Notes: generated from the sequence alone by a model not told the origin. A stretch of DNA of 64,000 bases from Pseudomonas sp. NBRC 111124 (GCF_001320245.1 NZ_BCBA01000001.1:1-64000); one strand, 5' to 3'; positions 45,601 through 53,633 are shown, counted from the stretch's first letter. Made by a program: numbers and translations.

Positions 45601-47069
45601 TCACCCACGCGCTCGCCGGCGATGATTCTGGCGTTCGTGAGAGCTACCCACACCGCGAAAGACTCGGGGAATCGAACCATCAGCGCTTGACCGGCCTCAA
45701 CAGCGGCCTTTATGTCGCCCCGGATGATGCGGCTACGCACCGACGCCACTGCGATCCGATCATCAGAGTCGCAAAGACTGGCTGCGGTATCAAAGTCCTT
45801 CGCGGCCAGCTCATCATCATCCCTATGCCACAGCGATAAGCCATGAAGCAGGTACCAGCGAGCCTTTTGGTGGTCGTCGAAATCCTCCAACTCAGGCTGC
45901 AGGAGATCCAACTGATTCAGGCACTCCTGATAGCGATGCTCCTTTTGCATCTGAGTGATGCGGTCGAGCTGGCGAGTTACCAACGAGTTGGTAGAGGTCG
46001 AATGAGCGCCGGGGAGGGCCTCAGTCATCGAGGCTCCCTGTGGTGTCACTGCCGAGGCGAAAAACGGTTGCAGTAGCTGCGCCAGAGGCAGCAGATGGCC
46101 GTGAGCTTCAGGACTCAAGGGCAGGGCGCTGTTCGGCTGAGCAGACACGTGGTGGTTCACGCCACCAGGCCTGGCACTCTGTAGATCGTGCAGCGCCCGC
46201 ATGAGCTCACGCGTTTCCTTGAACTCTGCACCAAGCTCGCCCAAGTGACGCTCAGCGCTCTCCTGGGTGATCTGGCCGGCAGTGCTATTGAGCTCCACGC
46301 ACGCTGCCTGCAGTAATGCCCATACCTCAGCGCTCTTGCGATTAGGCAAGCGTTGACTGATCAGCTGTTTCTGGGTCGCGACTGCCTGGGTATGGTCGGA
46401 ATCGAGGTCGTGCGACATGAACCTGAGATGCAAGAGAAACAGATGGAGCTCCTCAGCGTCCACTGGCGATCCTTTTTGGAGCTCGACAGCATTTCGCAGC
46501 GCTCCGTAGGCTTTACGGTTGCTGTCGTTACTAAACCCCTCCTCAAAAACCCGGACGATCCAGTCTGCCGCGGCTTCCGAGGCCATTGCGAACCGAACGA
46601 CCTCGACTACACCTTGCATCTGTGAATGGCACGAGCTGTTGAAGACAATCTGGCACTCATCCAGTCCGCGCTGGAAATCAGGCTTGCTGAAATCCTCCCA
46701 GGCTAGGCCAACGGATTCATTGAATTGCGCGTTATCACCAGGTTTGAGTGACCGCTTCATCTGCAAGCGATGCTTGGCTGTCTGGCCGGTTTTCGGGTTC
46801 ATCAGGTCGATGATGAGGTCATCGGTGTTGTGGCCGAATACTCGCCCTTGAAAGACCATGCGCGTGATGTAGAAGCCGGCGGGGGCACCTGGGCACTCGA
46901 GGCCCAGACACATCGATAGAAGGCGAACCGCCTGTACACGTAACTGGAACGCATCGCCTCTGCCACCCGAGGAGACCGGGCTCGACACGTTTTTACGGCG
47001 CCCCTTGGCTTGTGTCTTCTGTGCACTGGCAGCTTCCCTTGCGGGCTGTTTCCTTGGAGCCTTGGCCAT
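42657..47069 (-). CDS. large multi-domain protein: nuclease-like, TPR, GreA/B-like and PIN-like regions
   Basis: A 1470-aa protein. Residues 35-110 (GGRGDAFQLRVQAVRLL; DDLIIDL; RLQMKR, acidic residues near 83-84, Lys105) look like a DUF4297/Cap4-type PD-(D/E)xK nuclease. The middle (~350-1020) is TPR-like helical repeats. A short region near 1030-1110 (GTSVELADAQGVIRYISIDA; TLMGLAVGESITV) resembles the GreA/GreB C-terminal domain. Near 1185-1330 a PIN-like domain shows WVVDLSILAEL (Asp), EGRAALSLCLE (Glu) and SLDGRLLQIA (Asp). ATG 47069 is preferred; the longer frame to 47249 reads through tandem repeats. Function unknown; two potential nucleases suggest a conflict role. Confidence 0.65.
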   Translation of the reverse strand: MAKAPRKQPAREAASAQKTQAKGRRKNVSSPVSSGGRGDAFQLRVQAVRLLSMCLGLECPGAPAGFYITRMVFQGRVFGHNTDDLIIDLMNPKTGQTAKHRLQMKRSLKPGDNAQFNESVGLAWEDFSKPDFQRGLDECQIVFNSSCHSQMQGVVEVVRFAMASEAAADWIVRVFEEGFSNDSNRKAYGALRNAVELQKGSPVDAEELHLFLLHLRFMSHDLDSDHTQAVATQKQLISQRLPNRKSAEVWALLQAACVELNSTAGQITQESAERHLGELGAEFKETRELMRALHDLQSARPGGVNHHVSAQPNSALPLSPEAHGHLLPLAQLLQPFFASAVTPQGASMTEALPGAHSTSTNSLVTRQLDRITQMQKEHRYQECLNQLDLLQPELEDFDDHQKARWYLLHGLSLWHRDDDELAAKDFDTAASLCDSDDRIAVASVRSRIIRGDIKAAVEAGQALMVRFPESFAVWVALTNARIIAGERVGEDEIPDAFADKALAWQLVASSHAAFDDDESAVRVNRIALEQEDSSIFIFESYLRFVLRLVTLNAVRVNCRALEAEHVQLLTETMARDEIRTGSFWTCQSPKTLGEIIAHLAYGMILLERTEAALELLHQAKLKGVYEKAGLIRFEVEALCDLNRWSDLIARFGESIGTLPDDSLLRFGHACVLLSRADLLQRVRDEAARRPESDVICHVSRRLQHLHWDQLLDKGELVIVQKELEDAGLSVRSTSSLVDLQFVARAYAQDKVVAKAVEDQVAKLAPDSTDPHEIAMGARVMLHAERFDIGAQLLERLLPFDIYTELHDELLYCYIRTSRHAKARDLLDAMPIAWCDSAKARELALFLYGNAGDWGRMRPIVEHQLSLSPQSASEWIKVIRVVACEGAADLNVIISSMPACLEGAVEDLLLLANIELRYGHIERGLNRVCAAIRANPGNSQAAETHVKMVLMLREGSDVFQQEPAVVAPGTSVELADAQGVIRYISIDAEAGAFAPGAAEFLSPQDDFAQTLMGLAVGESITVHDIFNAQVFEVKRIITLHRRLFDLSKALLSESIVPGKTLVSLKFPLDANGEMDFTRLQEQHNLYQARTAALYALYAQKPVPLALLAKQMGRDIIDMVRDWPSDAPCLDVSIEDDDADNKPTFSLDDRIWVVDLSILAELATLGLLDILEHLPKVYISAVSRQALDAKIEVSAFLGGGVGLLEVGQENVVYEDEPPIDQSEGFLGAIDMAISNYCTVVPAYGSHDPGLPLQRFNKILSAEGRAALSLCLEYQASLISLDGRLLQIAQMHDIPSATVQMLLTAVTNKGGLRPVEASCALVKMVIARRSFIAIRPDDLVAMMDQGLPFANVGINSLRRYLADPNLIFDSAASTVIDFICKMFTSVRCTFSVLLKLIELLLEPLFRHVHCPGEWETKALQAFRQLQHQGVTESYFTFIRRSVAVAKDNAQGPCMPASLEAQVTFSPRTLFYWR

Positions 47070-47504
47070 ACCTGGTTCGCGACAATGAGGGTGGTGGCAT
47101 TTTAACGGCCCGCGCGCGGGTTGCGTAGCTTGGTTGCAGTGTTGCGTAGCTTGATTGCATTGTTGGGTAGCTTGGCTGCTGTGCTGGGTAGGTAGGTTGC
47201 AGTTTTGACAGGGGATGTTCACCACGTTTCGTACTGACGCTCCGTTCACCGAACAGCAGCCTGATCCATACCTAGGGTTACTGGCGAGCGCGAATCTACA
47301 TAGCGATGAGCGCTACGCTGAATGTGGATACGCGCTCAACCACTCAACCACTCTAGGCCAGGTTTGCGAGGTTCCAAACGATATCGTATAGTCAAATGAG
47401 TGGAACTTATAGGGATGGCGTGGTTGGATGGAACCGGTTCGTTGCGCAGACTAGGGCGCTCACGATCTAGCGACTGTTTGCCTGCACGCGCCCTTGGAGC
47501 AGCA
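47070..47504. other. intergenic region with tandem repeats
   Basis: Divergent promoter region between the 1470-aa protein gene and the antitoxin-like gene. It contains four 21-bp direct repeats (47121-47204) and otherwise no gene that can be supported. Confidence 0.45.
47121..47204. repeat. four tandem 21-bp repeats upstream of the 1470-aa protein gene
   Basis: Units start at 47121, 47142, 47163 and 47184 and share TTG(C/G)GTAGCTTG-TTGCAGTG-like sequence, the fourth being most diverged. The array begins 52 bp upstream of the minus-strand start. Iteron-like spacing of two helical turns suggests a protein-binding array or a phase-variable spacer. 21 bp keeps any overlapping frame open. Confidence 0.75.
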
Positions 47505-47696
47505 ATGAATTTTGAGGAGATGATTCGACACCAAGCCGAGCAGGTGCTTGGTAGCAAAGCCAAAGCCGACGTTTGGTTGACTCACCCACGGGTCGAATTC
47601 GGTGGTTTAACAGCTCTGAAGTATGTACGCAATGAGGCTGAATATCTGAAGGTGAAGGCTTTGCTCGACCGGATTGATCACGGGTATGGCTGCTGA
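47505..47696 (+). CDS. Xre/MbcA/ParS-type antitoxin C-terminal domain protein, 63 aa
   Basis: A 63-aa protein that reads like the toxin-binding domain alone: AEQVLGSKAKADVWLTHPRV, EFGGLTALKYV and AEYLKVKALLDRIDHG. The usual N-terminal HTH is missing. GGAGCA precedes ATG 47505; the longer frame from 47400 is not needed. No RES-type toxin follows. Instead a 39-aa ORF begins at the stop codon (TGATG overlap) and a 255-aa gene follows, so it may be an adaptor rather than an antitoxin. Confidence 0.6.
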   Translation: MNFEEMIRHQAEQVLGSKAKADVWLTHPRVEFGGLTALKYVRNEAEYLKVKALLDRIDHGYGC

Positions 47697-47815
47697 TGGA
47701 AACGATGCTTTCGGGCTATTTGATCCGCTGGGCTCAGAGCCACGCGATGATCCACCATGAGGTAACACTTCCACGGATTGAAAAATTCGCAGACGAGGCC
47801 AGCCGACGTGCCTAA
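47696..47815 (+). CDS. 39-aa coupled small protein
   Basis: ATG 47696 shares its A with the TGA stop of the 63-aa gene, and the TAA stop (47813-47815) overlaps the GTG start of the 255-aa gene. The product (METMLSGYLIRWAQSHAMIH onward, ending DEASRRA) is predicted helical. No family recognised. Double translational coupling is the main evidence that it is real. Confidence 0.45.
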   Translation: METMLSGYLIRWAQSHAMIHHEVTLPRIEKFADEASRRA

Positions 47816-48575
47816 TGATCCAATTATTGAGTCTGCCCTTGTTACGCTTTCTCACGAGCAAGACAGGGCTAGAAGCCATGACTGGGCCCGATTTTGCTTG
47901 CGGCATCGGGGAATCGAAGAAGCCTTCGATATTGGCTGCACCCATGCTGAGCTTCCCCAAGTTGATGGGGTTACGCAAATTCGAGTAGCGGTCAGTTTCA
48001 CTGGCGGCAAGCAAATGCGTTGTACGCTGTTTTTCGTACGTCCGGGCGTGGCCGATCCTCTCCCTGTAACATTTTCCCAGAGCAAGACTATCGCGGATTT
48101 GAGGGGAGGGCATTGCTTGCTGGTGCCTATATCTGAGGATATGGAATGGACTGACAATGTGTGGCCCAGGTCACTGCAGGAGCTAGAAGGGCTCATTTCT
48201 GATTCCACCGGGTGCCCCCGCTTCTTTGAGAATTGGGTTGATGAGAAAAGCCGCGAATCCAATAAATTGCTGATGGTAGTGGCCGTTAGAAGCGATTGTT
48301 GCTATGGGTACCTGTTAGGTTCACCAAAAATTGCAGGGTACACTGAGACTCGGGTAGTCCCTGTTTTCTTTGATCGTATTGGTGTGCTGGCACTAGACTT
48401 CCCCGTGCCGTTTGAGCTGGCAGTCAGTAGCAAAAATCTCGAGGCGCTTCTCAAGCATGCGCGTAGCTTCCTGCCTCATTCTGGAGACGCCCAGGAAGAT
48501 ATCCGTTTGCGCCAAGCCCTTAATGAGCTGGCTGATGCCTTGGAAAAGGGTGCTAGCCAATCTCGGCAGGTTTGA
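47808..48575 (+). CDS. Cap2-linker-like stand-alone protein, 255 aa
   Basis: Unrecognised at first sight, but its central part lines up by eye with the linker between the E2 and E1 domains of the Cap2 encoded at 21253. Compare CLLVPISEDMEWTDNVWPRS here with CALFVPLPDGSLWTPVVWPT there, and DCCYGYLLGSPKI with TVCYGYLISPSMI. The N-terminal DWARFCLRHRGIEEAF also parallels YWLRFCSIRQKVLGYQ of Cap2. No E2 or ThiF domain is present and no catalytic residue is evident. GTG 47808 is chosen because it couples to the 39-aa ORF; a TTG at 47778 is in frame. An adaptor or decoy in a ubiquitin-like pathway is a hypothesis. Confidence 0.55.
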   Translation: MPNDPIIESALVTLSHEQDRARSHDWARFCLRHRGIEEAFDIGCTHAELPQVDGVTQIRVAVSFTGGKQMRCTLFFVRPGVADPLPVTFSQSKTIADLRGGHCLLVPISEDMEWTDNVWPRSLQELEGLISDSTGCPRFFENWVDEKSRESNKLLMVVAVRSDCCYGYLLGSPKIAGYTETRVVPVFFDRIGVLALDFPVPFELAVSSKNLEALLKHARSFLPHSGDAQEDIRLRQALNELADALEKGASQSRQV

Positions 48576-48770
48576 GATCTGCGCGGTTTATTCGTGTTGC
48601 CGAGAAGATAGCCTCTAACGCACTTGGAGACACAACGAGGCGCGATTGTGTTGTCCGAGCCCGGTAAATGTTTCTAACCTGTAATGGGTCAATATCAATC
48701 GTCATGCGGTTGTACAGGCGCAAGCTCCACAGTATCCTGAAATAGAATAATAATAAAAAGGAGCGCCCAA

Positions 48771-49220
48771 ATGCCCGAGTTTAAAATCCTCATCGAAGTT
48801 ATCGGTGACAGGCTGAATGTTCGGCATACCATAGAGAAACGCGACACTGAAGAGCTCTCCAAATTTCAGGCCTTAGGTCTTCTTTATCACATGATTGATT
48901 CAGTCACTCAGCTCGATGCGGGGCTCGAACATTCAGCCGTAGTGGTTGCCCGAGAAATTTTTAGCAGGGAAGGGTGGGAGGACGATGTCATAGACCTGGT
49001 GCTCGGAGCTCAGACCTGGGAAGACCGGATGATCGCGGCATGGAACGCTGTGGACGAGGATGCCAGGAAGGCGGCGCTCTCGTTGGATTACCAGTCCTTC
49101 CAGAACTATTGGCCTAGTCTGGATTTCTGCCAACCGGGGTGGGACGTTGCGGTAAATTCAAGCTCTGTCTCGGCGGCCCGCCGGGAAAGCCAGAAAGCCA
49201 CCGGAACTACATTACACTAG
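48771..49220 (+). CDS. hypothetical protein, 149 aa
   Basis: AAAAGGAG precedes ATG 48771, and the upstream sequence (ATAGAATAATAATAA) is AT-rich, promoter-like. The product is acidic and mostly helical (begins MPEFKILIEVIGDRLNVRHT), with a Trp-rich centre (EGWEDDVIDLVLGAQTWEDR). No family recognised. It stands alone between the coupled mini-operon and the two-gene cassette. Confidence 0.55.
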   Translation: MPEFKILIEVIGDRLNVRHTIEKRDTEELSKFQALGLLYHMIDSVTQLDAGLEHSAVVVAREIFSREGWEDDVIDLVLGAQTWEDRMIAAWNAVDEDARKAALSLDYQSFQNYWPSLDFCQPGWDVAVNSSSVSAARRESQKATGTTLH

Positions 49221-49370
49221 TGAACCTTGAGCCTGTGTCGTTAAATGAGGCGGTTGGCCACCATTGGAGGCTTGGGTAAGCAAACCGGGAGCCGCCCGGG
49301 ATGAGCGCATCGATCAATCCCCGGGCAGCCTATAGGGACTATGAGCCCATATCGCAGGAGATGAAGGCTG

Positions 49371-50267
49371 ATGGATATGATGCGTTTTCACGACCTTTAT
49401 CTGCGTCTGTACACCGAAGACCTTCAGGCTAACGGCAAAGAATTGCTCGACCAGTTCTTTGCGCTTTGGAGCGAGGCAGAGGAGAGCGGGATTGACCTGG
49501 ACAGCCTCAATGAAGAGGCCGACGACTGCTTCCATCGTATCGCCGAAACCCGGCTATTTCCGTTAGCTGTTTGTAAGTGGGTCGGAGAGCTGGGGCATAA
49601 GGGCATCAGCAGGCCGTTGCTTCATCATGTGAGCGTGCGCTACCTGCAGCACTCAGAATTGCTCAGGTTTCTGTTGCCTGAGGAGGCGGAGCAATCTGCC
49701 CTGAAGGCGGCCAGCCGCATGTGCGTAATGAGTGTGCCGGTACCTGTATCCCTCGGTTGGATTCTCAGCCTTAATGAAGAACTACCCGCCAGTTCGCGGC
49801 TCACCAGCATTACCAGAATGGTTGTGGGGCTCCTGACTTCTGAGTATCCGGGCACATGCATGCGCCTTCTTAAGTCGGAAAAATCACCGTTCGCGCAGTC
49901 ACGGGTGGCGCAGGAAGCCTTGCAGCGGCTTGTCGCTGCAGATGCCACCCTGGATAACCTTCCTTATCTGACCGAGCTTGAGATGCCACCTGCGATGGAG
50001 CGCAGTTTCCGATATTTACGCCGCGACGAGAGCCGATCGGTGACAGACCAGGCGCATGAGCATGCATTGTTCGGCACGGTCACAGCAAAACACTTCAAAT
50101 ACGCAACCAGGATCGCCATGGAGTACGTAGGGAATGACGAAGCTGGCGACATGACCATTCCAATGTTCACGCACGAAATGAGTTTCGAGTTGCCGCAGAC
50201 ATGGGTCGCCGACCCACTGCGCTACGCGCTGATGATGAACGCTCTCTGGAACGGATCTGACGAATGA
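49371..50267 (+). CDS. uncharacterised protein, 298 aa (first gene of a two-gene cassette)
   Basis: A helical protein (MDMMRFHDLYLRLYTEDLQA; LLRFLLPEEAEQSALKAASR) without recognisable motif, signal or membrane segment. It overlaps the next gene by 4 bp (ATGA), so the two are translationally coupled and likely form a functional pair. The sequence AGGAGATGAAGGCTG at 49357-49371 serves as ribosome site. Confidence 0.6.
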   Translation: MDMMRFHDLYLRLYTEDLQANGKELLDQFFALWSEAEESGIDLDSLNEEADDCFHRIAETRLFPLAVCKWVGELGHKGISRPLLHHVSVRYLQHSELLRFLLPEEAEQSALKAASRMCVMSVPVPVSLGWILSLNEELPASSRLTSITRMVVGLLTSEYPGTCMRLLKSEKSPFAQSRVAQEALQRLVAADATLDNLPYLTELEMPPAMERSFRYLRRDESRSVTDQAHEHALFGTVTAKHFKYATRIAMEYVGNDEAGDMTIPMFTHEMSFELPQTWVADPLRYALMMNALWNGSDE

Positions 50268-51949
50268 GTATCCAGCTCGTGCTCTCTCATTACCTCTCTG
50301 GACTTCGCGAGCGAGAAGAGCTGGACGCGCTTCTGCCCGATCTACTGATGGCCATGGGGCACTGGGTCGAAAGCAGCCCTCAGGTTGGCGTCAATCAGGG
50401 CGGGGTCGATGTTCTGTCTACCCTTACCGACGCTGACGGAGCTGTGGAAGCATTCCTGTACGTGATCAAATTTGGCAACGTAAGCCGCAGTGACTTCTAC
50501 AGCGGTCAACAGGCGATCCAGCCCAGCGTGCGCCAGGCTGCCTCGGAATACATCCAGAATCGATTGCCGGCGAAACTGCGACGGTGCAAGAAAACGATCG
50601 TCATTGTGTCCAATGGTGAGCTTAAGCAAGACGCACAGTCAGACTACGCCGCGCTCACCAAAGAAGTCGCCGAGATCAACCCGCTGTGCTCGCTGGATTT
50701 TTGGGGCATCAATCGACTCAGTCCGCTCATTGAGCAGCATCTGTTTGATGATGCCTTGCTTCTAGACAGGGGCAAATCCGATCTCAGAGCCGCCCTGGCT
50801 GGTCTGGAAGACACGCAAGCGTCCTTCAGTCGCTTCATCAGGTTTGTTGAGGACTGTGTAGCAGCGCCTGAGGGGGCCGCTGAGGGCTCAGCGAACACAC
50901 GAAAAAAACGGTTTCTGAAACGCGCTGCCGCTGCGGCCATGGGCTGGGCTGTGCTTCTGGTGTGGGGCCAGACTGAAAATAATCAGAAGCCTGGTGTGCT
51001 CGCCGGCGAATATCTTCTGCTACGGCTGTGGAGCGAGGCGATAACGCTCGATGTCCAGCAGGACAAACAGTTCCTCAAGCGCTTTGAGACCCTTGCGAGG
51101 CTTCACCTGAGCGCGCTGAATCGGTATTACGATCGCATATTCCCCTCGCTTCTCAACCTTCGCAGGGTTCTTCGGTACCGCCCAGATCACGTGCTGTACA
51201 TGGATTTGGCGTGCGAGGAGCTCGGGCGCTTGGGTACGGCCTCACTCTTGGCCCAGGCGATTAATGCCGGCGAGTCGGAGCGCGCCCTGCTTCATGCGCA
51301 ACTGATCAGCTTCATAAGCGTACATCAAGGCTGTCGGATGCCGGTCTACGATGGTCAGGCGATCGACATGTCACTGGCAATGGCTGCTCTGTTCGCTAAA
51401 GGCGATACAGCAAACATCAGAGCGGTCTTGGGCGAATGCGTCGACCGCTTCAGTGCGGCGCTCCGAGAGAGGCACTTTATGCCGGTCGACACTGATGACC
51501 TGGAAGACGCTATGGCGCTTCACAATGGTAAGGAAGGACATCACGGTCGCTTCTTCAAAACCACGACTTGGATACCGCTTCTGGGTACCGTTGCAGCAAT
51601 GCTGGACGACCAGAAAAGCCTTCACAAGCTGTCGACCCGAATTGTTCCCCAACTGAAGGGGGTGACCATGGAGCGCTGGTACCCAAGCATTGGATTGCAA
51701 ACACTCACAGGCTCAAGAACGGCACTAAATACGGTTGGCGTTTCCCGGGCCATTTCAGAGTTTCGCAATACGCCGGAGGAGGAGGTCAGCGCGTCATTGC
51801 ACCTGCCGCCACACAGCGCGGCGCCCAATGAGTTCGAGTGGCACAACACGCCGTGGGATGTGCTGATCGCTATCTCCGCCAGAATCCATCGTCATCCGTT
51901 GCCAACCTGGTACCTGCAGAAATGTACTGCCAGCCAGGCTACTGCCTGA
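50264..51949 (+). CDS. uncharacterised protein with REase-like N-terminus, 561 aa
   Basis: Residues 35-75 (SSPQVGVNQGGVDVLSTLTD, then EAFLYVIKFGNVSRSDFY) look like a PD-(D/E)xK core: Gly-rich turn, GGVDVL Asp, and a YVIKFG strand with the Lys, as in Mrr-type nucleases. KTIVIVSNGELKQD and LDFWGINRLSPLIEQHLFDD follow the pattern of such domains. The C-terminal ~350 residues are helical, unrecognised; a hydrophobic stretch near 224-233 (AAAAMGWAVLLVW) is not clearly membrane-spanning. It is coupled to the 298-aa gene. A nuclease effector with a partner is a plausible reading. Confidence 0.6.
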   Translation: MSIQLVLSHYLSGLREREELDALLPDLLMAMGHWVESSPQVGVNQGGVDVLSTLTDADGAVEAFLYVIKFGNVSRSDFYSGQQAIQPSVRQAASEYIQNRLPAKLRRCKKTIVIVSNGELKQDAQSDYAALTKEVAEINPLCSLDFWGINRLSPLIEQHLFDDALLLDRGKSDLRAALAGLEDTQASFSRFIRFVEDCVAAPEGAAEGSANTRKKRFLKRAAAAAMGWAVLLVWGQTENNQKPGVLAGEYLLLRLWSEAITLDVQQDKQFLKRFETLARLHLSALNRYYDRIFPSLLNLRRVLRYRPDHVLYMDLACEELGRLGTASLLAQAINAGESERALLHAQLISFISVHQGCRMPVYDGQAIDMSLAMAALFAKGDTANIRAVLGECVDRFSAALRERHFMPVDTDDLEDAMALHNGKEGHHGRFFKTTTWIPLLGTVAAMLDDQKSLHKLSTRIVPQLKGVTMERWYPSIGLQTLTGSRTALNTVGVSRAISEFRNTPEEEVSASLHLPPHSAAPNEFEWHNTPWDVLIAISARIHRHPLPTWYLQKCTASQATA

Positions 51950-52609
51950 ACCGAGCCGTAAACCCTTGCGAGTGGAAGGGGGATCCAGCGGCTTGCGAGA
52001 GGGCGGGGACGTCAAAGGAGTACAAATGTTGCCTCTGCGCGCTTCTAAGATGAGGGGGTGCGCAGGGCCAACTCCTACTATTTGGTTAACCTTAGAAGCA
52101 CCTTGGAAGCACCTCTTCCACGGACGTGCCAGCGTTGTGAAAATCTCGGCCCGCAACCGTTTTCCAGGAGCTGTTCGAATGGGGTCGGGCTGGTCACCGA
52201 GAGCGAGGCTGATAATTTGCCGAGGACTTGATGGTCTCCCTGCGTGATTCTCGCCAGAAAGCTCGACTCCAGTAGGGCTGCAGCCCCCGACCCGAGGCGC
52301 TGTAGCCGTCGTGTAGCTCGACACAACAGCAGTACTCGCAGCCCTATGCCTTATCTACTGCCGATGCACCACCAGGAAATGCGATGCTTGATCAATTTAT
52401 TTCGGCGCATCCGCAGAAGATATATTAATTATTCGCACGCATCCTAGCCCTCTAGCTCTCTAGCTCTCTAGCCCAGCATTTAAAATAATACGAGCAAGCA
52501 ATCTAAGGTTTTTAACAATATATATGTAAAGCGAGCCGACCGTTCGTCGCTTGCTGCGAGCAAAATTAATGAGGATGACTACGCTCGAAAAAAACACAGG
52601 AGATGGATT
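51950..52609. other. intergenic region, no convincing gene
   Basis: About 660 bp. It carries a degenerate LexA2-like half-site (52019-52031), three tandem 8-bp CTCTAGCT units at 52450-52472 and a drop in GC from about 52.4 kb onward. Short frames only. Confidence 0.4.
52450..52472. repeat. three tandem 8-bp CTCTAGCT units
   Basis: Two full and one 7-bp unit in a row, in AT-rich non-coding sequence. Possibly a slipped-strand site; no function evident. Confidence 0.6.
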
Positions 52610-52840
52610 ATGAAAATGATGACGCGGAAAGAGTTTCTAGAGTGGTTCTCCGGCCAGGTAGATTGTTACGAGCATGCAAACGATCCGACCACTTCGGGGT
52701 GCCATTCACTACAGTCCTCGAGCGTTGGAGGGTGGCAAAAGCGATGCACCAGCCGAATAAAGTTAATGGGCGTCATTCTGTCAAGCCGAGAAGAGGAGTT
52801 CTTTGATGTTGAAAACTATCGCTTCTTCATTACAGGTTAA
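52610..52840 (+). CDS. hypothetical protein, 76 aa
   Basis: ACAGGAG lies 7-8 nt before ATG 52610. The product is Ser/Cys-containing (MKMMTRKEFLEWFSGQVDCY). An overlapping frame from 52603 exists but has poorer signals. Its 3' end overlaps the next gene by 35 bp. AT-richer codon use than the rest of the window suggests separate acquisition. Confidence 0.45.
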   Translation: MKMMTRKEFLEWFSGQVDCYEHANDPTTSGCHSLQSSSVGGWQKRCTSRIKLMGVILSSREEEFFDVENYRFFITG

Positions 52841-53324
52841 AGGTTTAGTCATAGATGAATGTGAAACCGTAGCACTACGACCGACCTTTATATCGCTTTT
52901 GGATACTGCGAACGTTAGCAGTGCCGTGTTCAATGCTGCTTATCAGAGAGGGGTTTCGCTTGAGCAGATCGACCGTATTTGGCGATTGGCTGATGACCAA
53001 CTTGAAAATGTCAAGCTTTTCGAGCTTTTTAGTTCCATGGCCATACGCACTGACATACGTTGGTTAGAATGGGCCGGTCGTAGCATGGTGGGTCAGCGTG
53101 ATACGATGAACGGTGGAGAAAAGTGCATCCCCTTTAGGATTTTAGGCGAAATTTTGCACAAGACGTTGCTGGCCCAGCGCGAGGGCACCTTGCCTATCCC
53201 CGACTTTACTCAAGGCGTAAGTTGGTCGAGTTTTACTTTTGAATTGCTGGCTTTGATCACTTCCCGCGGACTTACGGATGAGGCGCTGACGGCAACATCG
53301 CTCGAGTTCGAACTTGGGCTTTGA
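52806..53324 (+). CDS. hypothetical protein, 172 aa
   Basis: ATG 52806 follows AAGAGGAG at 52791-52798. The product is helical (ISLLDTANVSSAVFNAAYQR; IDRIWRLADDQLENVKLFEL), without a recognised domain. It is in a run of three small genes with matching AT-rich codon use and short spacing. Confidence 0.5.
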   Translation: MLKTIASSLQVKGLVIDECETVALRPTFISLLDTANVSSAVFNAAYQRGVSLEQIDRIWRLADDQLENVKLFELFSSMAIRTDIRWLEWAGRSMVGQRDTMNGGEKCIPFRILGEILHKTLLAQREGTLPIPDFTQGVSWSSFTFELLALITSRGLTDEALTATSLEFELGL

Positions 53325-53354
53325 TTTCTTTCTCAACGACTTAGAGAGCGATCA

Positions 53355-53633
53355 ATGAAAAAAACCACTATAGAATGTGAAGAATTTCGTTTTGCCAGCA
53401 CAACACCAAAGCGGATTGTACTTCAGCTTTCACTGCAGTACTATCGCCGACGCACCGTTGCGGCATATGGACTGCATGACAGCACGGAAGTCGCAGGGGG
53501 CACTTGGTCTATCCGCTTCTTTAAACTGCCTGACATTTACTTCTATTTTGACAAGTACACCAAGACCATCCTTGAGTATCACCTCAAGCCACTCGACGAA
53601 GGGCAAAAACACGTGCGCACGCGCTTTATTTAG
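53355..53633 (+). CDS. hypothetical protein, 92 aa
   Basis: A small basic protein (MKKTTIECEEFRFASTTPKR; YFYFDKYTKTILEYHLKPLD) rich in aromatic residues, predicted beta-rich. GAGAG lies before the ATG. Its end overlaps the stop of the convergent recombinase-like gene. No family recognised. Confidence 0.5.
   Translation: MKKTTIECEEFRFASTTPKRIVLQLSLQYYRRRTVAAYGLHDSTEVAGGTWSIRFFKLPDIYFYFDKYTKTILEYHLKPLDEGQKHVRTRFI

Noticed and set aside
47121..47204. CRISPR-like array
   Set aside because: Units are contiguous 21-bp tandem repeats without spacers, so this is not a CRISPR.
53430..53612. 60-aa minus-strand ORF
   Set aside because: Antisense to the 92-aa gene, which has a better start and orientation.
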